This document shows positions 22,000-32,965 of a stretch of 64,000 bases of DNA, piece after piece. The stretch is from Diploptera punctata (taxonomy: Eukaryota; Arthropoda; Insecta; Blattodea; Blaberidae), in assembly GCA_030220185.1 (NCBI GenBank), contig JASPKZ010007526.1, positions 124,001 to 188,000 on the forward strand, in the 5' to 3' direction. Position numbers and translations under genes: made by a program. The notes under the pieces were generated by a model that did no database searches, had not been told where the DNA came from, and saw only the letters and a list, made by a program, of their open reading frames with translations. Every line of letters begins with the position of its first letter. The stretch's first letter is position 1.

Positions 22000-22445
22000 T
22001 TTCTCATCCGAGTGGTTAAGGCAAGATGCCTTTTTCGCAGAGCTACGGGACTTGCGCTGGTTCGAGCCTCCATGGAAGAAGATTCGGGCCCATATTCGTC
22101 TGGTTTCCAGGGTGAGGTTCTTCGGGGTTTTTCCTCATCTGCAAGTCAAATATCAGGAAACTTTAAGACGCAAATAGTCCCCGAATACCATGTGGCAAAC
22201 TTAATATTCCATAATATATTCGCCTTTTTTAGTATGAATGCATGAATGGTGTTTCTCGTCTTAATTGTCCGTGTTTTCTCATAGGTGGCTCCGGACATGA
22301 GCTGTTCACTCATCCGGGGACGCCCTATACGTCCTTGTGATCGTATGTGATCCAGAGTTTAAAATTCTCTCCCTGTCGGTCGGTTCCTAAAGCCCAGGTT
22401 GCGTGGGGGTACATACAGTTATTTACTCACGACAAGAGTAGCGGG
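22000..22445 (+). mobile_element. Chimeric SINE: family 4 head, family 3 body
   Basis: The head (CCGAGTGGTTAAGGCAAGAT, CAGAGCTACGGGACTTGCG, B box GGTTCGAGCC) is that of family 4 and resembles a class II (Ser/Leu-type) tRNA. From about 22090 the body is family 3 (GTTTCCAGGGTGAGGTTC, TTTTTCCTCATCTGCAAG, ATAGTCCCCGAATACCA). It is about 440 bp long, close to full length. Confidence 0.8.
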
Positions 22446-22580
22446 GACTGAAGAGGTGGAGAGAGGATTTATCATTTGAACAAGTGCACCTATATGTATA
22501 ATTACTGAAGAAAACATTCTCCTCCACAAATATGTTCTTTACTTATTTTACTATTTGTTAAATATAGTTAGTACTGATAG

Positions 22581-22765
22581 TATTATCGCCTCACTATGAT
22601 GGTTTTCCTTTTACATAAAAGCGGGTCCCGCTTGACAATGCTTGACAATGATTAACATGCGGAATTATTATAGTGGCGGTAGTCGGCATCTTTATTTTTA
22701 ATTATATATAGCAGCTGCTGGGAAACAAAGCGAGCCGCTGGACAGTCTCATAGTGAGGCTTTAAT
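22581..22765 (+). mobile_element. Small DNA element (MITE), copy 1
   Basis: It has terminal inverted repeats TATTATCGCCTCACTATGAT at the left and ATAGTGAGGCTTTAATA at the right. The interior (GACAATGATTAACATGCGG, TTATTATAGTGGCGGTAGTC) is the same as the copy at 48469-48656, in the same orientation. Non-coding, about 185 bp. Superfamily not assigned. Confidence 0.8.
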
Positions 22766-22911
22766 AACTCCATTATTACGGAAGGGGACCCCCCTTCTCG
22801 TGTTGTGGTGTTTGTTCTCACCAGGTAACATTCCAGCCGCTAGTCTTCTCTTAAATAACCAACTATTAAAGTCGAATATTAAATTAAGGAAAATAAAGAA
22901 ACATTGATTGT

Positions 22912-23506
22912 GACTATTTAACTCATTCTCCAAATGCTAGTCAATGACCAATCACTTTTGAATGAATTTTGTTTTACAATCAATGACAGTCTGTTTCACC
23001 TCCCTCTTTATATCGATTTCTCTTGATCAGCTCCTGCTTTTCTGATAAAGAAAGCTCCTCCTTTTTAATATTCTGAACAGCTCAGAGCATTATTTTTCTC
23101 CAACAAATACATTGAATATAGCAAATAATGAACAAATTCCGTGATTTTATTGAGTTGTTTACTAACAAAATAAATTAATAACCTATAATGTTGATTAAAA
23201 TATATAATTTGACGTGTTTCATTATTTCTCCACTAGGATGCATTCTTACAATATTTCGATCCTATTTGGCAATAAAATAATATGACCAAGTTGCAATGAA
23301 TATACATAACCTAACTTTTCTGATTTGTTTTCAAACATCGCCATTTACATTAAATGTATACATATTTTAAAATATCGGTAACTATATTTAAATAATGAAT
23401 TTTGAGTAAACAGCTTAATTTTATTCGTTAAATACTCCTAACAAATGCACTCTTGATTTCCAAATCCTCTAGATAAATTGGAAATCACTCGTGGCATTAC
23501 TTATGA
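22912..23506 (-). mobile_element. Hairpin-headed element, copy 1 (short hairpin)
   Basis: In element orientation (minus) it begins ATCATAAGTAATGCCACGAG with a terminal hairpin and ends GAGTTAAATAGTC. This copy has the short hairpin (about 23463-23487) without the 39-nt core found in three other copies. It is about 595 bp and non-coding. Relatives are at 31751, 44748, 46271 and 62813. Class not assigned; it could be a foldback DNA element. Confidence 0.75.
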
Positions 23507-23859
23507 TTATTATGTAGTCTGTAAAGGGTAAGTTCAATGCATTTTGGTTGCACATCAGATTTACTTGGTTGTAATGAATGCTGCACAAAAGGGCCACGAT
23601 GTCGGATTGTTGTAAAGTAGTGAATGACCCAGTTTGAGAAGACTTCACAAGTTTGTGTAGCAAAGTGGATTACAGTTGATGGGCGTAGATCTTCATTATA
23701 GCACTTTGCTTGGTTAGCGCTATATACTATCAAGTCATCTTATTACATTTGACAGCTTCTGGGAAAAAAAGGATAACCTTTAGTGAAACGCTCTTCGTAC
23801 CCAACAGCTTTATTTTTAAAACATATAAAACTGCTATAAACCTAAACCTCTTCTGCTAT

Positions 23860-24380
23860 TCACACAAGAATAACAAGAAAATAATGTGAAGAATTAGAAA
23901 AAAATAAAAAAGGGAAAGAATAACAATTAGGAGGGAGGAAAATGAGAAGATTAAGAAAAAAGAGAAAAATACTAAGAATTATAAGAGAAGACTAAAAATA
24001 AATGAATGAGATTTGGAATTAGAAGAGAAGAAGAAAGCATAAATAAAATATGTATAATTGGATAAGTAACAAAAGAAAACAATAAGTATTAGCAGACAAG
24101 AAGGAAATAATAGGAATTGGGAAAGAAAAAGAATAGAAATTAGAATAGAATATCAAAAGGATATTGAACATTAGAAAATAAAAAAAATAGGGAAAGAATA
24201 AGAATTATAAAAGAAGAAGGAAATAATGTGAATTATAAAACAAGACGAAAATATTATGAATTTGAAAAAAAATAAGAATTATAAAAGAACAAGAAGAAAA
24301 TAATGAGGATTAATAAAACATATGAAAAAATATTAAGAAATAGAAAGGTGATAGACGTAAAGAATACGAAATATTATAAA
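23860..24380. repeat. Purine-rich strand-asymmetric tract
   Basis: About 500 bp are made almost only of A and G with scattered T on the + strand. Decayed units such as AATAAGAATTATAAAAGAAG (about 24200 and about 24265) recur. It looks like an eroded tandem repeat. No coding sense. Confidence 0.6.
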
Positions 24381-24836
24381 TTTGATGATGCGAAATTAAC
24401 TTTTAGAAATCTGAATGAGCAAAATTGATTTGGATTGAAAAATATTATTGTTGAATATGTATCAATAAAAATTATACAAAGCACAAAAAAAACAGAAAAT
24501 AAACAGATATTCCCATGAAACTTCGTCAGTGTCATTTGATTACTTTTAGTACTATCTGTTGTTCTTATTTTATACGTACGTCACTTGTTTTCAAACCTTA
24601 AACTTACATCATCACACACAGGAATATGTTACAAAGGACACCTTTTAATTAACTTTAGATACATTACGCTATACATAAATACAAATATTTGAATCAGAGA
24701 CTGCTACGTATACAAGATTCTTGATTTTTATCCATACGCCTGGTTTTCTTTCCGAGGTTTAAACCCACGTTTGCGATACACAGAAAATATACCATAGTAA
24801 TTGTGCATTGCAGAGACTCTTGATGTCCCAACTCAT
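24381..24836. other. Unassigned AT-rich DNA
   Basis: No family signature was recognised. Confidence 0.5.
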
Positions 24837-25346
24837 TTCAAAAAACGTTAAACTGAAAATATATAAAACTATTATTCTACCTGTTATATTATATGGGTGA
24901 GAAACATGGACTCTTACTTTAAGGGAGGAAAGGAGATTACAAGTATTTGAGAATAAAGTACTTAGGAAAATTTTTGGACCAAAGAGAGATGAGCAGACAG
25001 GTGAATGGAGAAGACTACATAACAATGAACTACATGGTCTTTATAGGAAGCCAGATATAATAAGAACAGTTAAGTCTCGTAGACTGCGATGGGCAGGACA
25101 TGTTGCACGTATGGGTAATGGGAGACTTGCATGGAAGCTTCTTGTAGGAAAGCCAGAGGGAAAACGCCCAGTTGGTAGACCAAGAATGAGGTGGGAGAAT
25201 AACATTAACTATGATTTGAGGGAAGTAGATTATACAGGGAATGATTGGGAAGCATTAGCTCAGGATAGGGATGTATGGAGAGCTTATGTCCGTGCGGTCA
25301 TGAACTTAGGGGTTCGATAGTGCCAGTGAGTAAGTAAGTAATAACT
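24837..25346 (+). mobile_element. LINE family A 3' end
   Basis: It starts at AACTGAAAATATATAAAACT and reads through RLQVFENKVLRKIFGPKRDE, QTGEWRRLHNNELHGLYRKP, TVKSRRLRWAGHVARM, KPEGKRPVGRPRMRWENN and DVWRAYVRAVMNLGVR-stop. It ends with GGTTCGATAGTGCCAGTGAG and an (AGTA)n tail. Few disabling changes, so it is one of the better-preserved 5'-truncated copies. A minus-strand copy follows immediately, tail to tail. Confidence 0.92.
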
Positions 25347-25349
25347 AAC

Positions 25350-25812
25350 TCAATCAGCTGTCTTTACACATCCCTATCTTGAGCTAATGTTTTCCAATCA
25401 TATGTTGTATAGTCCACCTCCCTCAAATCATGGCTAAATATTATTCTTGCCAATCTACTGTGGTCCTTTGTCTCAGGATTTCCTACGTTTCCATGCCCCT
25501 CTTTCCATTCGCCATTCGTGCTAGATAATCTGCTTATCATAGTCTACGAGATTTAATTGTTATTACATCTGGTTTCATAAATATAATATAGCACAATGTT
25601 ATTTAATTTTCTCCATTCACCTGTCTGTCCGTCTCTCTTTGGTATAAAAGTGCTTTATTAAAAAAAATATTCGTAATATTTTCTCTTCCCTTAAAATAAG
25701 ATGTACCATGTTTCGCATGCATGTAATATAACTGGAAGAATAGCCTTTTTACATTTTTATTTAACTCATTTTAGATAAATTGAGTCCCTGTAATGCATAA
25801 TAACATGCGTTT
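25350..25812 (-). mobile_element. LINE family A, older copy, tail-to-tail with the previous one
   Basis: The minus strand matches the family from the tail through the RDEQTGEW region to the GCATAATAACATGCG block upstream, with many substitutions. The arrangement makes a large imperfect inverted repeat with 24837-25346. Confidence 0.8.
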
Positions 25813-25852
25813 TCAGAGTTGTACCTATAGCCTATATCAAGGTAATATAATA

Positions 25853-26742
25853 CAGTAAAACTTGCCCAAAGCGGAATCGCATGGCATCAATTTTTTTTTT
25901 CACATTAGACAAAATTAAGGGTTATAAAAAACTAAAACTCATTAATAATCTTAGATTATAGAGTACCTTATATGTATTTTTACGTATCATGGCTTGCTTC
26001 CGCTGCCGTTGTAAAGTGAACTATAGTATGTATGAGCGACTTCTATGGCAACGCGGGGAAAACAGTCCCGTCTCGTCAGCGTTAAAATATATCTTACGCG
26101 TATTCTGAAATTAAAGTATGCAGTTTCCGTTTCCGCTCACTAACTACACTTTCGTCCACATCCTTTGATTCTCCGCAAATTTCATTCCACACTACATTGT
26201 GTCGTCTTTTAAAACTGTCCAGCAAACCTGAAGATGCCTTGAAATCGTTATTCCCTAGGGATTTAGCAACAGCTAGAGCTTGTCTTTGGAGCTTCAGTCC
26301 GGAGATTAGGAAATTTATCTTCAATCGCTTTCACTCTTTCGTTTAATGAGAATGATACATACGTTTTAGCCATTTTTATTCCGTAAATTCAGAACGTAAC
26401 CTATGAAGGATCGGTATCAGAACTTAATATTTAAGATTTTACATTGCAATGGTTATCTGTATTTTGCATAAAGGGTGTGCAGTGAGGCCGAAAGAGAATT
26501 TTGGGAACAGGTAGAATCTCTAATTCAGCCGGCGCGGCGGCAGGAATCATTCCTTACATTTTTTCTGGACTAACGGGAATTCATTGAAGTAGAAATATCC
26601 TTCCGTTTCCGCGTTGGACAGACTCCGTTTTATGCAAAATAAATACACGTACAATTATTATTATTTCGGCGGAACCAATAAATTTGTTCACATTAGACAG
26701 ATTTCCGCATTATTGACGTTCCGGATTAAACAAGTTTTACTG
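25853..26742 (-). mobile_element. Internally deleted pogo/Tigger transposon
   Basis: The termini are CAGTAAAACTTG at 25853 and its inverse ending at 26742, each bordered by TA (25851-25852 and 26743-26744), the target duplication of this superfamily. The minus strand encodes a 76-residue frame (26324-26094): LKLQRQALAVAKSLGNNDFK, ASSGLLDSFKRRHNVVWNEI, CGESKDVDE. This is the second (CENP-B-type) DNA-binding helix-turn-helix of a Jerky/Tigger transposase. Just downstream, in another frame, is FNADETGLF, which carries the first catalytic Asp. The start region (SFSLNERVKAIE) is also visible near 26340. Most of the DDE domain is deleted. Confidence 0.88.
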
Positions 26743-27283
26743 TATCATGTCATGTAATATTATAAAATTATATTTAGGATGTGATATAACGTTCCATTAA
26801 CGAAGTTTAACCTCTCACCTTATAGGTACAATTTAAAAGTTACCTCCACCCGGGCCTTAAAGTAGCACGACCTGTCGAAAGAGTGATTTTAAACGCTGTG
26901 GTCTCGGCGTAGCGTCGCTGCATCATACACAGCGGCCATTGGTTCGATCTCCAGCCGGGAGAAGTTTCCTGGATGATGGTTTTTTCGGTGTTTTTCCTCG
27001 CCGATGATACAAAGTCAAGAAACTTTAAGGCCCAAACGGTCAGCGAGCACCATCAGGCCATCATAATCATCATTATTAGTGAATGTGTATGTGATTGATG
27101 TGTTTCGACTGTGTTGTCTCGGAGGAGGCCTTGACATTGAGGTGATCATTTATTCGGGGAGGCCATCCATGTCCTTGTGTGATCAAAAAATGATGTGCGT
27201 GATAATAGTTTGTGCGGTATAATTCATTTACACCCTGTATATTACCGTGTTCCATGTATACTTTTATTATTCCTTTATATATT

Positions 27284-27330
27284 AAACTTTCTTTACCAAG
27301 CCAATTACTTAATCTAATTATAGGTTATTA

Positions 27331-27365
<35 letters not shown>

Positions 27366-27413
27366 AATAAAAATAATAACCTTTACCAAGCCAATTACTT
27401 AATCTAATTATAG

Positions 27414-27458
<45 letters not shown>

Positions 27459-27565
27459 ACCTATAATTAGATTAAGTAATTGGCTTGGTAAATTATAATA
27501 ATAATAATAATAATAACCTATAATTAGATTAAGTAATTGGCTTGGTAAAGAAAGTATATTAGTTT
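27284..27565. repeat. Nested four-arm inverted repeat
   Basis: The unit TTTACCAAGCCAATTACTTA plus ATCTAATTATAGG occurs twice forward (from about 27293 and 27383) and twice inverted (ending about 27494 and 27548). Each is bordered by (ATT)n or (AAT)n. The outer arms extend further (AAACTTTC at 27284, GAAAGTAT at 27549), so the whole is a dyad with a smaller dyad nested inside. Confidence 0.85.
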
Positions 27566-28072
27566 CAAATATTTGGGCTGTGATGTTGGCTACAATGTGG
27601 AAAGAGATATTGACTCCAAAATAAGTAAATTTCAGATGGTGTGTGGAACAATACAGAGAACATTCAAAAATAAAATTAGAAAAGAAACCAAGATAAAAAT
27701 GTATAATGTTATGGCGGTTCCCACAATATTGTATGGATGTGAAACTTGGGCTCCAGTGAAAAAACAGAAGGATAGAATACAGACGGCGGAGATGAGGTTC
27801 CTAATACAAGTAAAAGGATGTACAAGACTTGATAGAATAAGAAATGAGGATATAAGAGAAGAATTGAAAGTAAAGCCTTTATTGGATAAGGTCACGAATT
27901 ACAGACAGAAATGGATTGATCACATGGATGGAATGAGTAAGGAGAGAAATCCATTGTTAGCAAGAAATTATCAAGCAAGAGGAAGACGTGATGTTGGAAG
28001 ACATAGAAGACGTTGGGCTGATGCATTATGAAGTCGGAACGGGCAATTGCCTAATCCCTGGAGTGATGATGA

Positions 28073-28115
<43 letters not shown>
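27566..28115 (+). mobile_element. LINE family B 3' end with (GAT)n(ATT)n tail
   Basis: A continuous 152-residue frame (27573-28031) contains ISKFQMVCGTIQRTFKNKIR, VMAVPTILYGCETWAPVKKQ, MRFLIQVKGCTRLDRIRNED, IREELKVKPLLDKV and GRRDVGRHRRRWADAL-stop. It is the post-RT part of the polyprotein, 5'-truncated at FKYLGCDV. A (ATT)n of about 45 bp ends it. Confidence 0.9.
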
Positions 28116-28123
<8 letters not shown>

Positions 28124-28375
28124 TTTTCTTTCTTACCCTTGTCAACTTTATATTGTGTAGTTTATAATTATCTATTATGTATCATTTGTCATAATTCTTA
28201 TTGTATGTATAATTTAACCCTGGTGAAGTGGAAGAGAAGACCTTAAGGTCTTAACTCCATCAGGTAAAATAAATAAATAGTTAAAATTCCTCTCCAGATA
28301 GGTCCTGCCACTGTAAGGCCCGGGTGTGTGGTTCGTAAAATACTTATAAAGTGAGAGGCTAAACTGCGTTAATAG

Positions 28376-28804
28376 AATAGGATCACACACATACTTTTTG
28401 ACGACACAAAGACATGGAGTGCCTCCTCGAATGTGTGATCAGATATACTCGTAATATATCCTAATATAATGTAGTGTTAATATAATAATTAGAAGTAGTG
28501 ATGGTTTTATGCAATACGGATTTGAACAGAACACAAATTTCCTCGTTTTGAACTAATCGCACAGTAAACAAACGGAAAATACAAAATACGTAACAACACA
28601 GTAACTACTGTATTATCTAGTAAAACCTTAATCCTCGCTACACGAGAGGGCAGAGAGACTAATTTAATTAATTAATTAATCAACCAATTAATTAATGATG
28701 ATAATTTACTTTACAACAGGCTCTAAGCTTATTACAATCCCAATAATAGCAATGGTAATTTCAAATGCCTGCATGAATTTTAACGAAGATTCATTGGATG
28801 TGAA
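28376..28804. other. Unassigned DNA
   Basis: Apart from a short (AATT)-type run at 28658-28700, nothing was recognised. Confidence 0.5.
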
Positions 28805-29600
28805 TTGACCTCGATGGTTAAGTGATCATGTTCCTTGCCTCTGGTCCCAAGGGTTGCGAAATCAAACACGGGCGACGTTGATGGAATATTAGGTTAGAAA
28901 AGTCCAAGGGACAAGTTCTCCGAGAGGAACTTTAAGCCGTGGGTCCTGAGTTTGAAGTCTTCTTCTTCTTCATCCAACCACGTCTTAGGCCTATAGATAT
29001 GCAACGATCTCACTGATGAATTTTGTATCTAGCGTTTCCTTAGACGGCCCAAAGATCTCTTTCCTGTTGGACAATAACGAAGCAAGACCTTGGGAACTCT
29101 ATCTGAACACATTCGTTAAAAATGACTCATCCAATTGTTCTGGTATCTATGTAGTTCGTTCAAAATACCTATAATTGCGTTTGTGATCCCATTTGGTATA
29201 TCCTGCTGTATATCTCATGAATTTAATTTCACTAGAAATTATCCTGCTCTCTTCTCCTTTCCTCAAAGTCCATGTCTCACTGCCGTAGCAAAGTGCAGGT
29301 CTTGCTAAGGTTTTGTATAACCAGTTTGAAGTTTTGTTGGGCTCGTATAAGAAGCTCAAACCTAAATTAGTGCCACTGAGCAAACTTTAATCAGTAATCC
29401 CCATCCAAGTAATGGTTTTAGTTTCCCACTGGATGTCTCATTCAGGCGATGTGCTAACTACATGTCACGCTCTGATATATGTAGGGAAATAAGGGTAACT
29501 AAATTATCTTGATTAAGAATATCCCGCAATGGGAGCACTCATGTCTCCATGAGGGACGTGTGGGGTATATACACACATATATACATACATACATACAGAG
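28805..29600 (+). mobile_element. SINE family 1, split by a LINE
   Basis: The head and first body half (GGTTAAGTGATCATGTTCC, GTTCTCCGAGAGGAACTTTA) run to 28958. The second half (GGCTCGTATAAGAAGC, GCGATGTGCTAACTACATG, CATGTCTCCATGAGGGACG) runs from 29333 to the (TACA)n tail. The break is the LINE at 28959-29322, with a 10-bp target duplication. Confidence 0.85.
28959..29322 (-). mobile_element. LINE family B 3' end with exact 10-bp target duplication
   Basis: AGTTTGAAGT occurs at 28949-28958 and 29323-29332. The (CTT)n at the left is the element's (GAA)n tail. The minus strand reads WLYKTLARPALCYGSETWTL, RKGEESRIISSEIKFMRYTA and GYTKWDHKRN, then decays. It is a clean 5'-truncated target-primed insertion into a SINE. 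Confidence 0.9.
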
Positions 29601-29629
29601 AGATAAAGGCTTGCTTGGTTAGGCTAGGG

Positions 29630-30145
29630 GCATGAAAATTTCTAAAAATTAGCGACGATCACGATATACGAATATGTCCAATGTGCGGGAGCTTTGAAGA
29701 CGAGATACATATATTAGGAAAATGTAACGATTTAGAATGTTGGAGGCGTCAGTTATTACCGGAAAGATTTGTAAATTCAAATCGTGAAAGATTGGCATGC
29801 TACGAGTTAATGGTAAATCCAGAAAATTGGATAAGCTTGGGTAAATTTCTGGACAAAACGCGGAAAATAAGAACAACACTCATTCATGAATAAATACATG
29901 TTATCAAAATGCAATACCATTAATATAATTCTACATAACTTAATTAATGTATAATGCCATTGTATTATTATGTAATTGTAATATTATTGTTTTCTTTCTG
30001 TTTTCCTTTATACAATTACCAAATATTACTTTATTGTTACTGACTGTCAACAGCACGTATGTTTGTAAATAACATTGTATATATCTTACTTTTAGTCTAA
30101 TAAAGTCCTATTACTACATACATACATACATGCATACATACATTT
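29630..30145 (+). mobile_element. LINE 3' end with zinc-knuckle-like C-terminus
   Basis: The frame reads HDIRICPMCGSFEDEIHILG, KCNDLECWRRQLLPERF and NPENWISLGKFLDKTRKIRT, stop near 29890. The C-x2-C-x8-H-x4-C pattern is the cysteine/histidine motif after the RT of several LINE clades (Jockey/R1-type). A 3' UTR ends at GTCTAATAAAGTCCTATTAC and (TACA)n at 30111-30140. The ORF starts inside the truncated element. Confidence 0.75.
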
Positions 30146-30149
30146 AATA

Positions 30150-30561
30150 TCAAATCTGTGCAGTACAATATTTTATTTAGTGGGTTCCTATTAAGAGTGG
30201 AACAATCTCTAGAAAATTGATTTTATAACCTAATAACCAGATTATTTATAGTTAAGTATTGGCGTATACTAATTTTAACAGTTTTTAAATATACTGTATT
30301 TTGATAGTTCATCGTACGTAAAATATGGAATATACTAATTGGATGTTTAGCCAAGATTTGGTCAATCCAGCTGCTTGAAGATGGAACAAGTAGTTCTGAA
30401 AGGCCCACCCAATTTTAATGAATTTTAATGTTGAGAACGACTGATATCTCACGCACTAATTGCATTATTTTAACTTATTACCAACAATTGCCAATATATT
30501 ATTTTTCTCCATTGTCGTTGCGTCGAAGACAACTATAATGAATTGCTTATTTAAGAAAGAG
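30150..30561. other. Mostly unassigned; small Penelope remnant
   Basis: TGTTGAGAACGACTGATATCTC at 30428-30450 (shown as TGTTGAGAACG, then ACTGATATCTC) is a short remnant of the family C terminal repeat. The rest is not recognised. Confidence 0.4.
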
Positions 30562-31281
30562 AATACATTCAATATTATTTGCCGATGATCAAGTAGTGAT
30601 TTCCAGTTCAGAAGATGATCTACAAAGAGCTATTTTTAATTTGGAAAAAGTGTCAATTACAATTTTAACTTTTCAAAGAATAAAACTAAAATTTTAGCAT
30701 TTAAAGGACATGATATCTTAAGAGCAAAAATAGTAATTGATAATAACATTTTAGAGCAAATGAACAGTTTTAAATATCTAGGTTTCAATTTATCATATGT
30801 TAAAACTGAAGATATTTAATAGCAAAATAATTAAATTTAATCTAATGTGTGGCACTATTAAAAGAACCTTTAACAACACAAGAAAAGAAACAAAAATTAA
30901 ATTTTATAAAGTAATAGCTGTTCCTGCATTGATGTATGGATCAGAATGTTGGACGATCACTAAAAGACAAGAACAAAGATTGGAAGCAGCTGAGATGAGA
31001 TTTTTAAGAAATATAGCAGGATATACTCTGCTGGATAAGAAAAGGAATGAAGATATAAGAAAGGAACTAAATATTTTCAAACTTACAGACCGAATAATTA
31101 AATATAGGAACGACTGGAAAGAACATATTGATAGAATGCCAGAAGAAAGATTTGCAAAATTATTGCTACATTATAAACCGCACGGAAGGAGAAATGTTTG
31201 ACGCCCACACAGAAGATGATCTGAACAATTTTAACAATTCTAGCTTTCATGGAACCTGAACGAGCCAACAGGCTTAATCCA

Positions 31282-31324
<43 letters not shown>

Positions 31325-31325
31325 G
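30562..31325 (+). mobile_element. LINE family B with RT palm motif, (ATG)n tail
   Basis: It begins in the RT palm: SILFADDQVVISSSEDDLQR with the catalytic ADD, then NKTKILAFKG and NSFKYLGFNL. A stop at about 30810 separates this from a long frame (30797-31201) with FNLMCGTIKRTFNNTRKETK, VIAVPALMYGSECWTITKRQ, MRFLRNIAGYTLLDKKRNED and HGRRNV, then a stop where GRPRRRW is expected. It ends with GAACGAGCCAACAGGCTTAA and about 40 bp of (ATG)n. This is the longest family B copy here. Confidence 0.9.
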
Positions 31326-31329
31326 AAAG

Positions 31330-31750
31330 ACAATTCATTTACGGATCCCCTGACAACTGGGAAAATTATATATGAGTCTAGACCTTAAAATCTCAGCTTG
31401 TTGATCATTGAAATTAAGATCTCTTACTAAGACGTTTAGCTCATATTTCTGAATTAATGAGGTTCTTTATGATTTTCCGGATTATAACAGGGTTCAAAAG
31501 ATGTGGAAGACTGAGCCAAATTGCCTGTTTGTTCAACTGGAAAAACACATTCTCCGAATTTGAAGATGGATTAGGAAGAGAGGGTTCATATTTCATTGTG
31601 GATGGAACATTAGGATACTCAACTCCTGATATTATTTTATTTGTATATCGCATTATCATTTTTTAATGAAAGCGAGTCTTCAGATATGTTTCATTGACTT
31701 ACACCATTTCATAGGATTTGCTAAAGGACTATTTCTATTCTTTTCTACAT
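31330..31750. other. Unassigned DNA
   Basis: Overlapping open frames on both strands (31441-31666) encode no recognisable domain. Confidence 0.4.
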
Positions 31751-32342
31751 TTATCATAAGTAATGCCACGAGTGATTTCCAAATTATCTAGATAATTTGG
31801 AAATCAAGAGTGGCATTTGTTAGAACTATTTAACGAATAAAATTAAGCTGCTTACTCACAAATCATTGTTTAACTATAGTTATTTTAAAATATTTATATA
31901 TTTAATGTAAACGGCGATGTTTGAAAACAAATCAGAAATGTGAGGTTATGTTCATTCACTGCTGCTTGATCATATTATTTATTGCCAAATAAGATCGCAA
32001 TATTGTAATAGTGCACCCAAGTGGATAAATAATGAAACACATCAAACTATATATCATTATCAACATTACGGGTTATTCATTAATTTTTTTTAGTAAACAA
32101 CTGAGTAAAATCAAGGGATCTTTTCATTATTTGCTATATTCAATGTATTTGTTGGAGAAAAATAATGCTTTGACCTGTTCAGAACATTAAAAAGGAGGAG
32201 CTTTCTTAATCACAAAATCAGGAGCTGATAAAGAGAAATCGATAAAGAGCGAGGTGAAACACGACTGTCATTGGTTGTAAAACAACATTCATTTAAACGT
32301 GATTGGTCATTGACTAGCATTTGTGGCATGAGTTAAATAGTC
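31751..32342 (+). mobile_element. Hairpin-headed element, copy 2 (short hairpin)
   Basis: It starts ATCATAAGTAATGCCACGAG. The terminal hairpin ATTTCCAAATTATC/GATAATTTGGAAAT has no 39-nt core. The interior matches the other copies (TAAACGGCGATGTTTGAAAA, GTGATTGGTCATTGACTA) and the end is GGCATGAGTTAAATAGTC. Non-coding. Confidence 0.8.
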
Positions 32343-32707
32343 TAATTTAACAGTTTTGAGAACACGTTATGCAGAAACACGTGAGGACTAATCATATTTA
32401 TGCCGTCAAAAATAGCAATAACTTTTTTTTAAAGTTGTTGTAAATTCTTGACAACTTAATACATTTACACGTATCTGGCAAGTTCTGTTAATTTAGAGAA
32501 GCGTTTGAAAGAACACAAATGCAATTGCTGAAAAAATAGCCACACAGCTTGTCAACAAGCTCAAATAGTTTTGAACTGTTTTATGTAACTTTTGAATGTA
32601 CTGGGTAATCACTTACACAAGTAAGTAGTAAGATACCCAGTATATTATGTAAATTAAAAGTGTTATTTATTTGTGCCGGAAATTACTGGAAAATATTTGT
32701 TCAGTAA
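32343..32707. other. Unassigned DNA
   Basis: Nothing was recognised. Confidence 0.5.
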
Positions 32708-32790
32708 AGGGAAGTATGGAAGGCTTATGTCCACGCGACCGTGAAACTTGAGATTCGATAATGCAAGAGAGTTACTTAAGTGGATATTCA
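32708..32790 (+). mobile_element. LINE family A, extreme 3' end
   Basis: About 80 bp match the end of the family (GTATGGAAGGCTTATGTCC, GATTCGATAATGCAAGAGAG) with an (AGTT)-like tail. Confidence 0.7.
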
Positions 32791-32965
32791 TGTATTATTT
32801 GTAGTAAATTCGTGTTTTTCTCTTAATCGGTCTTGAAACAAACATTTCAGTTTTACATTTTGTTAACGGCAAACAATAATTTGACGAAAATCACTATTTT
32901 CATGGATAATAAAAACATTATTACTTGCCATTATTTGAAAATGTGTTTTGCATTTTAATTTAATT

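Larger units (their letters stand above)
27211..28275 (+). mobile_element. LINE 3' end of another family, itself interrupted
   Basis: The right-hand end CTGGTGAAGTGGAAGAGAAG, CCTTAAGGTCTTAACTCC, then (AAAT)n at 28264-28275 recurs at 34589-34640 and 54420-54480, so it is a dispersed 3' end. The left piece 27211-27283 is plausibly the same insertion. Between them lie the four-arm hairpin (27284-27565) and a LINE family B copy. Confidence 0.55.
26893..28375 (+). mobile_element. SINE family 3, split by nested LINEs
   Basis: The left part, 26893-27210, has the head (GCTGTGGTCTCGGCGTAGCG, GTTCGATCTCC) and body. The right part, 28276-28375, has TTCCTCTCCAGATAGGTCCT and the GTAAAATACTTATAAAG end. 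A short duplication, AATAGTT (27204-27210 and 28276-28282), brackets the intervening 1.07 kb. Confidence 0.8.
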
